NCBI GenBank assembly: GCA_032173965.1
Contig: CM063284.1
Span: forward strand, 64,354,863-64,418,862
Direction: 5' to 3'
DNA from: Sitta carolinensis
Taxonomy: Eukaryota > Chordata > Aves > Passeriformes > Sittidae
DNA: 64,000 nucleotides
The position numbers and the translations under genes were made by a program. Every line of letters begins with the position of its first letter. Positions within the stretch are counted from its first letter, which is position 1. Of the stretch, positions 53,347 to 64,000 are shown piece after piece. The notes under the pieces were generated by a model. It did not search any database. It was not told the origin of the DNA and saw only the letters and a program-made list of their open reading frames with translations.

Positions 53347-56300
53347 ATGGCAGTGGACTGGCTCGGCTTTGGCTACGCCGCCCTGGTGGCATCAGGAGGG
53401 ATCATTGGCTATGCAAAAGCAGGTAGGGTGCCGAAAGGTGCTTCTACTCCCTTCCCCCCACTCCTCCTCCCTCTCCCCAATAACTTGGTCTGAGGTGGGC
53501 AGCGTTTTACGAAAGCCTCCTATCCCGAAGTTGACCGTTATCAAAATTTTATCGGTTTGTGCCATGTGCTGATAACTTGCTGCTGGTGGGGTGTGGTGGG
53601 TTTTGAGTTAGCTGCTGCTTTGGGCTGATAAGGCCATAATCTGCGTTCTGGTGGATGCTGATATCTGTATTTGCTCTTTGGGTGAGCTGTCATAAGTTTG
53701 CTTCAGAAAAGCTTTTTCCCTGCTGTTTAAAATACAAGCATTCTATAAGTGTTCTATATCTTCAAAGGACATAAATCACCACTTTTCCTCATTAAGAGAT
53801 TTATTCTTATTTTAATCTTTGATGATAACAGTATACTGCAAGCTGCAGAGAGCTTTCACAACTATCTTTTCACCAAGTAGAGCTGAACAGTGCAAATCAG
53901 TCCTTAAACTTGTTTCTCTTCTAGGTTCTGCATCATAAGCTTACCCTCTGACCTACTGCTTTCACTTGCCGGCCTTTTTCTGAGTTCGTCCTCCTCCAGA
54001 CAACTGTGGATTCATTCCTGCTGCAGCACTATCTCTTTCCTCTTTGAAAATCCCTAAGCCATCTTAGTTTTTATGGTAGGAAGGGGCATTGCTGAAGTCA
54101 GTAGGACTTATCAGTGCATTTGACTAGGTAGATGCTAGTGCCTATTCCAGTCTGTTTTCCATTGGCTTGGATTTATCCTTTGGATTGTGAGTGGAGTTTA
54201 GGATAAAAGGGACAATACTGACAAGTTAAGTAACTAATTGTATCTGTATTTCTCCACGGCCATTAAGAAATTATAGGTATCTTTCATGTCCACTGGAACC
54301 CAATTGGGAGGGCATGGTTATGCTTAGGCAAGGGAATCCAGGTCACAGGGTTATTGAAGGGGAACAGAAACTCGTATGGTGACTGCTGGAGAGAAAAAAA
54401 AACAACCGTTCAAAGGAGCCATTGTATGCTTACTAATGACTTGGAGAAACCAAAAGAAAACGGAACTTTCATGCGTACAGCTAAGTTGATCTGATCTGTT
54501 TTACAACCAGATCTATCAACCCACACAGACAAGGGGCACTACTGGTGCCTTTGGAAGAATATGAGAACATGGCAATCAAAGAGAGAGGGAGTGAGTGAGT
54601 GAGTGAGTGAGTGAGTGAGTGAGTGAGTGAGTGAGTGAGTGAGTGTCTCCATTTAGCAAGTTCTCTAGGTCCCTGTGTTTTGAGATGTAGGAGCTTCTTG
54701 AGCCAGAGGTGATGAGGTTGTCCAAGTGTACGTGTCATAGCTATTTAAACAATGCCTTGAGGTAAAATTCAAGGATATGATGGATGTTTCTTGGCTCCCA
54801 GGCTTGTGGAAAGCATTGTAGCTACCACAGCTTTGTTTTTAACTCATGTTCTGTTCAAAGCAGCCACCTACTGGAGTGGACACCTTTTCCTTGCACATGT
54901 ACAAGTATATCAGGTGCTTTCTGTCATCTTTGTCTCTTGCTTTTTATACCAAAAGCAGGATATAAAGCAATATTACAGCAACCTTGTTGATGATTGAAAA
55001 ATTATTACTTTCTGGAAGCAGTATGCAGTCTTCCTTTAACATTGAGAGGAGATCTTTATCAGCTTAGCTTTTGAATCTCAAGTCGTTGGAAGGTGACCTC
55101 AGAAATGGAATGTATAAAGAACCACCTTCAGTAGGATTAAGTCCGTAATATTCCATTAGCCTTACAGAGGGCATTCACCACTCATGGTGATCACGCTACT
55201 TCATTACTGATGTATTCTATAAATCACCAATTTAGATAGCAATTTGTGGTATCCTTTGTTTTCTGGTAGCTTGGGATCATCATTTTTACTGAGGACTTGA
55301 TTTAAAGTTTAGGTGAGTTCAGGGAACCTTCTTCCCTGAACTCAGTCACCTTTACTGTCTGCAGTTACCTTTGGATCAAATCTCAGGTGTACTTAGGAGA
55401 TATGACCTCTCTTGTCCGACTCCACCCTGTTCCTTGGCAATTCTTTGAATGCCCTCCTGCCTAATTCCACCCACATGTCCTTTTTTCTGATCTTAAATCC
55501 TTACAATTTAGTCCTTCTGCTTTACTCCCTCTCAAGGAATTTTCATAGTACTGTTTTGAAACATGCTTCAGTTTGTGCAAGGACACCAATTCTTTTGTTT
55601 TTCTCACTATTCTTTCATTCATGAATGTATTAATGGCTTTGCTGTTAGAGAACTAAATGCTAATTTTTTATGTATCTTATGGAAGAGTAATTGAAGTGTT
55701 TCTTGGTGCTGATCAGCATGGTCTCAATATCTTAAAAAAACTTACCTAATCTTTATGACAACGAATGATGAATGCCCATCCTTATTTTTTGTATATCGTT
55801 TTTGGTGTTTTACAAAACAGCTAAGCTGCTGACCAAGGTAATTTTTAAGTTTCTAATAAATGCGTTATCTTCTACTTATTCAGGTAGTGTTCCATCCCTA
55901 GCTGCTGGCCTTTTCTTTGGGAGTTTGGCTGGACTGGGCGCTTATCAGGTCTCACAAAATCCAAATAACATTTGGGTTTCTCTGAGTAAGTAATTTTAAA
56001 TTTTATTTAGAAAATATTATATTTACCCTATATATTTGAAATTACTACCTAAAAGTCTTTACAGAAGAGTTAAACAGAGATAGTGTTACAAATCTAACTT
56101 CAGTCCTTTCTAAACTTTACTGAGCTGGTAGCTGCCAACATGTGTCTGTCTTATACTGGTATGTTTGAAGGATCATAGTGCAAGGGAAGTGCTAATAAAT
56201 GGATTTCAGACCTATTTTTTTGGCTGGATCCTCCTGCTTTGAGCATCCTGAAGGAGGCTGTAACATTTTGGGGAGTCGGATTCCCCTTCAGACTGAACAT

Positions 56301-58147
56301 ACCCCTAGCAGACTATTTTATTATCACAGAAAATGGCAGAGATTGGCTTATTTTTATATATGACAAGTATGTGAAATTACAAAGGTGTTGATGCCTGAGG
56401 AGAATTAAGAGAGAAGCAAGCTTCAGTAATGCTGTTTTTTCCTTCTCAGAATTGGAGCTTCCCTTCCCCCCCCCACTGATTTGAGAAGGTAAAACTGTGG
56501 AGAATTACTGCTTAGTCAGTGTTTAAAGGGCCACCACTGACTACAGCATTTTTTACCTGAAGCAGTGACATAGCATCTGGCTCTTTAACATGTGACAGTC
56601 AGAAGTGAAAGGGGAAGGCCCAGCATTTCTCTCCACAGGCAGACCACTTCCACACCTACTGGCCAGGCCAAAAGCTCTGCATGGTTAAGCCTTAATAACT
56701 ATCAAAAAGTGTGAGGTCAAGTGTTTTCCCAAATGCAAGAGACAGAAACATTTCTGTAGCTCAGTAGTGTATGGAATCTTTTCCTGTTCATGCTTTAAAG
56801 TTTTTGGAGAAGACGTGTTCTGCTGCTGTTTGAAACAAAATTCCATTGTGAGGTGTTCGTATTTTGAAGACTGGCTACTAATTAGAGCTTGAAGCATTTT
56901 AATACTGAAATACTTTAGTTTTATTGTGTGTTAGACTATGGTCCCAGTCTCTTACATATCTCATTACATGAGATTAATAGATGTCAGTGACAATACTTTG
57001 GCTGGTGTCAGGGAGAAAGGATGTCATGGCTAGGACTGGAGATGAACTGGATCCTGCAAGACCAGTCATCACATAGAAGCAATGGTAGGGGATAAAAGAG
57101 TTGTTGGAACAACACGTGTGTAGCTGCAACCACTGGGTAGCAGATCCATACTAAGGATAAGGATTTTATTGGTGTGTGCTTTCCTTATAGTTTTTTTAAC
57201 ATTCAGTCTTTATTTGCGATACCGTCTTCCAGGGACTGTCCTTTCTGTCTTACTAAGTCAGTGAAACTACCTGGCTCCTCTCTCTGTGTCAAGTGGTCAG
57301 GGACAATTAACTCTCACTTTGGTAATACTTAGCACCCTTCCCTTTTGAAAACATAAATTAGCTAACTCTCAGAACATTACTCCAAGTTAGACATGATGCT
57401 ACATGTTAGACATGATTACTACAAGTTAGACAAATGCTCTCTCCCCTTTTTGAGAAGTGGGGGAATTATGTGCACAAGTTTAGTGATTTGCCTGTGTGGG
57501 GAAGGAGTGAGTTCTAGAACAGTGTATCATAAATTATTTCCAGTCTCAAAAAGAGTACATTTTGAAAAACAAATTTGGGATGTCTGTGCAGAAGCACATG
57601 GAGTGCACTGTCTGCTAGAACTTGATATAGAATACTTACTCTTTACAAACTAGACATTTTAAAATTTACACAATTGATTGACTCTCTTAGTCCGTTAAGT
57701 GAAGTAACCCTGTTTCTGTTTTTACTTGATGCTGCTTCTTCTCTCTGTTCTGTTCGTTTTTGATTCTGTTTCTCCCACACATGCATCTCTGCTGACTGGA
57801 CTGTACAATCTCTCATTTCAGTTACATCTGGAGCACTGACTGCCGTTATGGGAACAAGATTTTACCACTCCAGAAAATTCATGCCTGCAGGGCTAATTGC
57901 TGGTGTCAGGTACAGTACTTTTTTTTAACCTCCTCCGTGTGATGTCATATTTGCTTAATTAAACTGAGATGGAGTGAATCATATTTTGTGTATTATTTTT
58001 GTTCCTGTGCATCACTTACACAAAGTGTTTGAAAATGAATTGACAAATTGTTGTTATTGTTGTTAAATTATGTTTTTCCCCTTCTACAGTTTACTCATGG
58101 TTGGAAGATTAGCACTGAAGATGTTGGAAAAGCCCCAGGAAAAGTAA
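53347..58147 (+). CDS. TMEM14C: TMEM14C, mitochondrial transmembrane protein 14C
   Basis: TMEM14C is a small inner-mitochondrial-membrane protein that aids protoporphyrinogen IX transport for heme synthesis in erythroid cells. Coding exons are 53347-53422, 55884-55985, 57822-57909 and 58090-58147: 324 nt, 107 residues plus stop, with all phases matching. The start-codon exon begins at 53339. Four hydrophobic helices are visible: [38 protein letters not shown]; a third around [19 protein letters not shown]; and [20 protein letters not shown]. The [14 protein letters not shown] and [10 protein letters not shown] motifs favour TMEM14C over TMEM14A. The N-terminus ([10 protein letters not shown]) is shorter than in human, which has 112 residues. 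Intron 1 holds a (GAGT)n microsatellite. Confidence 0.96.
54589..54644. repeat. (GAGT)n microsatellite
   Basis: About 13-14 uninterrupted GAGT units in TMEM14C intron 1, preceded by a GAGAGAGG run. Likely length-polymorphic. Confidence 0.97.
54645..55883 (+). other. TMEM14C intron 1, 3' part
   Basis: No recognised gene or transposon; AT-rich. Confidence 0.55.
55986..57821 (+). other. TMEM14C intron 2
   Basis: About 1.8 kb without recognised content. Near 57390-57430 the phrase TTAGACATGAT occurs twice and a related TTAGACAAATG follows, a small local duplication. Confidence 0.55.
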
Positions 58148-58888
58148 CTGTTAATTTTACGTCGTAATATTTGGGAAAGGATACCTGATAATGAAGTTCC
58201 ATGAATGCAGAAGTGAGAAGATGGAAAAATTTTCTGCATCAAGACATTTTTAAATTTTTTTTTGTAAAGGGAAGTAGAATGATGGGACAGATAGTTTATA
58301 TATGAGGTAGAGCTGTTTGTGTATAGAGAGAAATGAGTCCTGGGTTTGATTTTTCTGGACATATTTCAATGTATTTTAACACTTTCATGTTTTTATATTC
58401 CAAAATATACTTATGACATGTGAAAATATCTTGTAATTAAGAAAATATCCACAAAGAGGCACCAGGAGTAACTGGCTAAATACAATAATGTATTTCAAAC
58501 CTTTTATACTGAGTATTAAAATGTGCTTTACCTGTTGCATTCTGAATTGATGTAACATGTCAAACAGATCTTGCCTTTTTATTGTGAAATGATGCTAAAA
58601 TGATGCTTTTCTATAAGTAAAATCTGTTACAAACCTTTTTTTGGCATTTTTTTATTTCTGTGTTTGGGGACAGGGGTATTTTTTTTCACCTTGTTTTCTC
58701 AGTGAAAGTCTTTGCAGTGAACTGTTAGTATCCAAGTGCTGTCATTCAATGATATTTAAAAATCACTTTATAAATGGAAGGACAGAAGATTAAATTATAG
58801 ACCTTCATTAATTTACCCGTGGATTAATTAAGTGAGATTTGTGCTAGGCTAAATGAACAGTTGAATGTGATCTAGACTGTATAACTGG

Positions 58889-58894
58889 AATAAA
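58889..58894 (+). terminator. candidate TMEM14C poly(A) signal
   Basis: AATAAA about 740 bp after the stop codon. It is the best canonical signal downstream, followed by TTTATTTGAC. An earlier ATTAAA-type signal near 58516 is possible. Confidence 0.5.
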
Positions 58895-61199
58895 ATATCC
58901 TAGCACTATGTAATTCTGATCTTACAGGTTTATTTGACAATAGAATGTATCAGCGTTTTATTTTTATCTCTTAGGATAGTGGCTGTTCCTCTTCAAATCT
59001 GTCTTTACTAGAAAACTGTGGAGTCAGGAGGGTTCCTTGTTCTGCTGTGATGCCTGAGGACTGAAGTGTGGAAGAGGCATCAGTGGAATCTGGTGCTTTT
59101 GTTGTCACACCAACCTTGATTGCTTCTCCTGCACTGAGTCTTGCAGCTTTGTTAGTGCAGGCACAGCTCACATGGGTTTAGCACTGTGATGGAAGAGAGA
59201 GGCAAGAAACATGTGAAAGAAAATCCTGTATCAGCTTATTCTTTACTGATACATGATTATTGATAAATTAGGATTCTTACAGAGTATAACTCTATTTTAA
59301 AGTGATATTTTATGCAGTGACTATTTATGATTTTACTTTGGGACCTTTATACCACTGATTATACCAGAACCTTGTCAACTGCTTAACATGATAATGGCAA
59401 AGCAGGTTTAAATTAACTTGCATCTTACATACTTTCCATTTTATAGTGTTTAAAGGAGTTTGTAAAAATTGCCTCGTACTGCATAAAGGACATACCAAAC
59501 TACATAATTTCTCCATTTTATTGGTCACTCCCAATGCTTGTATTTCCGTTTCTGAAACTGGCATTTAGTAGTGTTGAGTCAGATAGACATTTCTACTGTT
59601 GTGAGTCAATGATTACCCATATGGTAGTACACAGGAAGCTGTTATAGTAGAAAGTAGGAGTTACAAGCAGATCTATAGATGGTTGGCCAGTCATGCTGTG
59701 CATTACCAATTCTCTTAGCAAAATTTATAAAATTAATTTCAGATTTTTGAATACATTTCGTATTGTAACCACTCTTGTTTCCAGGCACTTAATCTGTAAA
59801 GAACCTGATCTGTATAGGATAAATCTGCTGGGAGCAACACTGAAAACATGTTAAAGCATGTTTGAAATTCTAGTCTCAGTTAAATCATAGTCTCTTTTGA
59901 CTATACTTTAAACAAAGTCTAACAGAAATTTTGTAATTACCTTTTTATGTATTTAAATCACCCCATGCAATTGAATAGAAAATTCCATCACTGATACAGA
60001 ATTTTCTAGAGGCATTCAAGAATTAAAGACATAAATATCCTTTCTCCTGACTGCCCCTGCTTTTAGTCTGATTGTTAGCTAATTCTAAAAGATTTCTTTC
60101 TGTTTTGTTTTTTTTTCCACTGAGAGTGATCTCCATGTAAATTGAGATAATTACTTTTGCATTAAATCCACTGTGGCTATGCCATGGCTTGAATGGAACT
60201 TCATGTTATGAGTCAGCTTGTACATGGATTTTGGAAAGAGGGATTTAGTTATTTTCGGGAAATGAACTGCTAAAATAACTCTTAAATTAAGGCTGCTCTG
60301 GTCAAAGCACACTCTGAAATTAAAAATATTGGTTTAATATTTCTTACAGTTTCAGCTGTCAGCACAAGCTGAAATGAATACTGATTTTTTAAAAAGGTCC
60401 AGGAACAGGAAACTAGTTTTACTGTACGCATACTGAGTCACCAGGATTCAACAACTCAGAGTTTAATCACGCATCCAGAACATTACAGAATTGAGAGAAG
60501 AAAAGAATTTGAGTTTCAAATCCTAGTTTCCTAGAGTAAGAGCCCAGGTCCTCCATTCCATGTCTACTTGCCCGATAGAAGCTGGGTGGCAAGAGGAGAT
60601 GACAGGTATTTTACCACTCTTTGAGTGGCTTGCTCAGGACCAGAGGAGGGAATTTCCTAATCACTTTGGTAGGTAAATGATCTCTAGAAAGTAGGAGTTT
60701 GCCCTAAATTTTGTAAGGGAGATGTTTAAGCCTGTCTTTGTAATAGCATTGCTTACCTTAAGTCCTGGAGAGCGAGAGATGTTGGGCTCCCTTCAGTTCC
60801 TGCTCTGGATGGGTTCAAGTTCCCTTCCTAGGGAAGGGCTCCTTCTCTCAGATCGTGGGATATCCTGTAGGGACAATGTTGACAAGGGAAGCCACACCAC
60901 AGCTGAGAAGAGATTGCAAAGTTCCTGGGATCTGTGGGGAAAGGATCAACTATTTTTTAGGTCTTCTTTTAAAGCTAAATAGTAACTGGCAAAAATGCAA
61001 AAACATTCTGAAGCCAAGCAATGCAACTCAGATTCCTCTCTGCCCAGAATGGAAAATCCATGAGACAACCTTGACTTTACCTATATGTTTACTTCTGGTT
61101 GTAATAAATGTTTCAAAATTCGTGTTTTTATAAAGATAATAAAAGCACAGTAGAATATTACAAAAATCCACCTAGGCTAGCGTAATCCTTGCACAGGGA
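58895..61199. other. unassigned region downstream of TMEM14C
   Basis: AT-rich, with no recognised gene. A minus-strand frame at 58971-59171 followed by AATAAA at 58957-58962 is discussed in findings. Confidence 0.5.
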
Positions 61200-61886
61200 T
61201 TGGGGAATTGGTTAATTCATTTACTTGCTGCTTATACAAAGGATCCGTTCTAAATTAACATCTCAAGAGGGCGTCTCCCTGAAAACTCTCAAGTTATCAA
61301 TGGCCAATAATGGCCACTGATAAGCTAGAGTAACTCAATTCCGGGAAAACCATTTTCCACATGTATTAGCTCCTGTGCAAGGCATTGTTTGTCTCAGGCA
61401 GAATTCCTGCAGTATCTGTATCCCGTAACGTGTTTTCCACATGCATTAGCTTTTTGGTAAGGTATTGTCTGTCTCAAGATGATCTTATCCGAGCTGCAGA
61501 CGGCATTCCTCCAACGCTAGACAGAAAACACTAAACTACAAAGTCATCCCGGACACATTCGATTCTACCAACATAGAATACATGACTATTCGGAAAGAAG
61601 ACAAAGAGACAAAGAACATCTAGCCCCGAGCAGAAAAAACTGTATAAAAAACCACTCCTGCGAAGACGAACTTTGTGAACAAGAGGAGATTCTACGCGGA
61701 CAGAGCTGGAATCTTAGTTCACCCAGTTACGATCCCGGGATCGTGGCTGTCTCTTTGATTGTGGCTACCAAGCGACCGAATTTCGGTCTTGAAATAAAAA
61801 TCCATTGTCATTTTCATTAATTCGGCTTTATCGTTTTATTATCTATAACATGGTTAACTCCAGGGTCTTCAATTTAGGATCTTACA
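61200..61886 (+). repeat. LTR of a second, unrelated endogenous retrovirus
   Basis: LTR features in order: TATAAAAA at 61643-61650, AATAAA at 61793-61798 (about 150 bp apart), and an end at CTTACA (61886). A two-base gap and TGGTGCCCCAATTGCTGA (from 61889), a plausible primer-binding site, follow. No similarity to the 14-21 kb provirus LTR is visible. The left end is uncertain; TGTAAT at 61096 or TGTAAG near 60712 are possible TG starts. An internal ~80-bp duplication lies at 61353-61505. Almost no internal viral sequence follows, so this is an LTR with a stub. Confidence 0.6.
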
Positions 61887-61888
61887 TG

Positions 61889-61906
61889 TGGTGCCCCAAT
61901 TGCTGA
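61889..61906 (+). promoter_or_regulatory. putative primer binding site after the second LTR
   Basis: TGGTGCCCCAATTGCTGA starts two bases after the inferred LTR end, with a leading TGG complementary to a tRNA CCA end. Not matched to a specific tRNA. Confidence 0.45.
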
Positions 61907-63214
61907 CACTGAGGCAGCATCGTGTACATAGAGATTTGGAATGTTACAAAGCACCCAGTTAGTGAAAATGTGAGCAATTTTTTTTTTTTTTAATTGGACA
62001 GCTGAGTGCGTCAGTTATGGCTTCGTCTTTACAGGTACAACACTGTGACCTCTAGTACAGCAATAACAGGCTCAATTGCACCACTGAGTTGAGGTTATTC
62101 ACACATTGACTTAGGTGTCACAACCTAAGCTGTTCTTCCAATTAATGTGACATTTGCAGGTAGCAAAAGTCTCTTTAATTTAGTACAAATGTGTGGTATA
62201 GTACAAGGATTCAGGCAATGTGACACTAGTAGCATGGGAAAGTGTCTTTCACAAGCCGGGAAAGAAGAATGAGAGGAGGGTGAAAGATGTTTCAAGTGGA
62301 ATGGTTTAGAAGGGAAGTACAGTCATGTGCTATCCTACTTTATGCCTTGTTCTAAGAATATGGTACAAGCCTGTTTTAATGCAAAGCGAATAACTCTTGT
62401 TCTGCTGCAGGCTTTGAAAGTGCAATTTGCCATGTCCCAGTTCTGTCAGTCATTGTGCTGGGAGCTGTTGGCGCTCTGTCATCACCAGCTGAAGGTCAGT
62501 CTGTGCTGAAACTAATACGGCCTGAAGTACTACACAATTATCCTTTTGTGGTGTTAAAATTGCTGGCTTCTTGGCATTATAGTCATGCTTTCTGGCTGCA
62601 CAGCTTAATCACCTGGAAAAATGGGAGGGGGGAAAAAAAGGTCAGGAGAACCTCCAAGCAGTTATGACACAAGGAGGAAAGTCTTTGTTTCTTCAGAATC
62701 CCTACAAGTAGAAATGGAAAAATGTTGTCAGTAATTGCGCAGAGGTTTCTGCCCTCATCTCCTCTCCTGCTTCCTTGAAATGCCATGATGGAACAGGTCA
62801 AAGTGCTTATGCTCTTATGCAATATCCCCAGCCTAATCCAGTGCACAAGTGACTTTGGGTGCTCCCTTTAGTCTTTTTGTGCTTCTCTTCTGAACTGTGA
62901 AATGGAGATAATGTTTTCTATATTCCTTCCCTGTCTGTCTTTTACATTGCTGTCTTCCACGGTGTGTGGCATAAAATGTTCCCTGCCCTAGGAGCAAGAA
63001 TTGGTAGCTGGAACTGATACTGTTTTAGTGCTGGTAGTTCGTTCAGTGTTTTGATACTCTTTCAGAAAAACCCTAACGAGAAAAAATATGGTACAACAAA
63101 ATTTGCCTTTTTTCATGAAATGCTAACACTTGCTAATATACTGCTATTGTATTTTGAGATCCTGTCCTGCAAGCACAGTAACTAAGTGGGATTGAGCTTT
63201 AGTGCTAATGCTTA
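61907..63214. other. unassigned region after the second LTR
   Basis: No retroviral gag, pro or pol frame follows, so the element is truncated or recombined. No other gene is recognised. Confidence 0.5.
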
Positions 63215-63395
63215 GAATCAGAATATTCTCAAGTGGAGGGGACCCATGAGGGTCTTTGAGTTCAACTCCTGAACACGGAACAACCTAAAAGTGAAACTAG
63301 GCTAAGTTCATTGTATAAGTGCTTATTGAATAGCAACAGGTTTGGGACCATCACCACTTCCCATCTCGTTCCAGTGCTAGGCCACCCCCTAATTG
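63215..63395 (-). mobile_element. CR1 LINE 3'-end fragment
   Basis: GGAGGGGACCCATGAGGGTC, then GAGTTCAACTCCTGAACACG, and ACCATCACCACTTCCCATC, followed by GTTCCAGTGC, match a CR1 subfamily 3' UTR in reverse. This subfamily differs from those in the NUP153 and PAK1IP1 introns. Confidence 0.75.
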
Positions 63396-63419
63396 GGGAA
63401 CGAGCCCCGCCTCGTCCCG

Positions 63420-63680
63420 CCCCGCCTTGCCTATTTTTAAAAATCTGTTTTTCTTTAATATTTTCCTTTTTTCTCTTTTTAACTTTTTCTTCTCTTCCCC
63501 CCATTTTTTTTTTCTTTTTCCCTTTCTTTTATTTTATTTTTAATTCTCTTTTTTCCATTCCCACCACCCCCCTTTCTTCATTCCCCTCCCCTTTTTTGTA
63601 ATTTTTTTCCGTTTTCTCCTTGGTGCTTTTTTGTTTCTCCCGGTTTTATTTTTTCCATTTTCCCCTTGTTTGTTTGTTGA
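63420..63680. repeat. pyrimidine-rich low-complexity tract
   Basis: About 250 bp that is almost all T and C on the plus strand, immediately upstream of a short GC-rich patch. Confidence 0.85.
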
Positions 63681-63699
63681 TCGGTGGCTGGCTGTGCTG

Positions 63700-63830
63700 G
63701 GAATGCAGAGGTTTTGGGAGGCTTGGCCGCGCTCGGAGCCGGGAGGGGGCGGCAGCGCGGCTCGGACGCGGCCGCTGTCAGCCGGGGAAGAGAGACACCC
63801 CGCCCACCCGAGACATGGAGACGAGGAAAA
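63700..63830. promoter_or_regulatory. short CpG-rich patch, possible promoter
   Basis: About 130 bp with many CpGs (GGCCGCGCTCGGAGCCGGGA and GACGCGGCCGCTG). It ends in an A-homopolymer at 63829-63842. It could be a promoter or first exon of a gene beyond the window, or a transposon remnant. No frame is convincing. Confidence 0.3.
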
Positions 63831-64000
63831 AAAAAAAAAAAACAAACTATCAACCTAATTCCCGTTTACGGTTTGCCCACTTGTCGCTACCTGACCTGGA
63901 ACACCAAAAGCCGGAACACAAATGCTTGGCTCTCTCAGCTGAATAGATCTTTAACTTCTTTATTACCTTTGCGCTGGCCTGAGGAATGAAAGGAGGGGCA

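Noticed and set aside
60722..61133. Two overlapping plus-strand frames of 86 and 92 codons before the second LTR
   Set aside because: No domain, no consistent frame and no splice context; they were not identified as retroviral or host coding sequence.
63540..63989. Overlapping frames at the right edge on both strands
   Set aside because: They derive from the pyrimidine tract and the GC patch; none has a recognisable product.

Overview
The window is nuclear DNA from a vertebrate, almost certainly a bird. The evidence is large introns with canonical GT-AG splice sites, CpG-island promoters, at least nine CR1-type LINE fragments (the dominant avian retrotransposon) and a class II endogenous retrovirus (ERV). 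The species cannot be named from sequence alone.

Layout. (1) 1-28.1 kb, minus strand: the 5' end of NUP153, a nuclear-basket nucleoporin. Coding exon 1 (27290-27382) lies in a CpG island at 26.87-28.08 kb. Exons 2 and 3 are at 3712-3928 and 1252-1500, and the gene runs off the left edge. Its 23-kb intron 1 holds CR1 fragments, a degenerate ~21-bp minisatellite (7.5-8.0 kb) and a ~7-kb provirus in the opposite orientation (14386-21411). The provirus has two ~328-bp LTRs, gag with a CCHC knuckle, dUTPase and protease remnants, and RT/RNase H/integrase, but no env. (2) 28.1-33.1 kb: intergenic. (3) 33.1-40.1 kb, minus strand: a TRNAU1AP/SECp43-like gene, the apparent counterpart of human C6orf52. 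I assembled seven coding exons in consistent phase into a 258-codon protein with one RRM and a Tyr-rich tail. (4) 41.9-43.3 kb: a CpG island at a head-to-head promoter. (5) 42786-50679, plus strand: PAK1IP1, ten coding exons, 375 codons, WD repeats and a Lys-rich tail. (6) 52.8-58.9 kb, plus strand: TMEM14C, four coding exons, 107 codons. (7) 58.9-64 kb: mostly unassigned, with a second, unrelated LTR (about 61.2-61.89 kb), a CR1 end and a short GC-rich patch near 63.7 kb.

C6orf52-PAK1IP1-TMEM14C is a conserved vertebrate block (human 6p24). NUP153 next to it differs from human, where NUP153 is several Mb away, so the interval 28-33 kb is a candidate rearrangement breakpoint. The genes are functionally unrelated: nuclear pore, selenocysteine-tRNA factor family, ribosome biogenesis/p53 regulation and mitochondrial heme precursor transport. 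They share only neighbourhood and, for C6orf52/PAK1IP1, probably a promoter.

The observations most worth following up are the avian C6orf52 protein that keeps RRM2 but replaces RRM1 with a short new N-terminus, the long uninterrupted gag frame inside an otherwise decayed old provirus, and the unusual tandem repeat between two CR1 ends. All exon boundaries were read by eye from splice consensus, phase and family similarity; none is transcript-verified.
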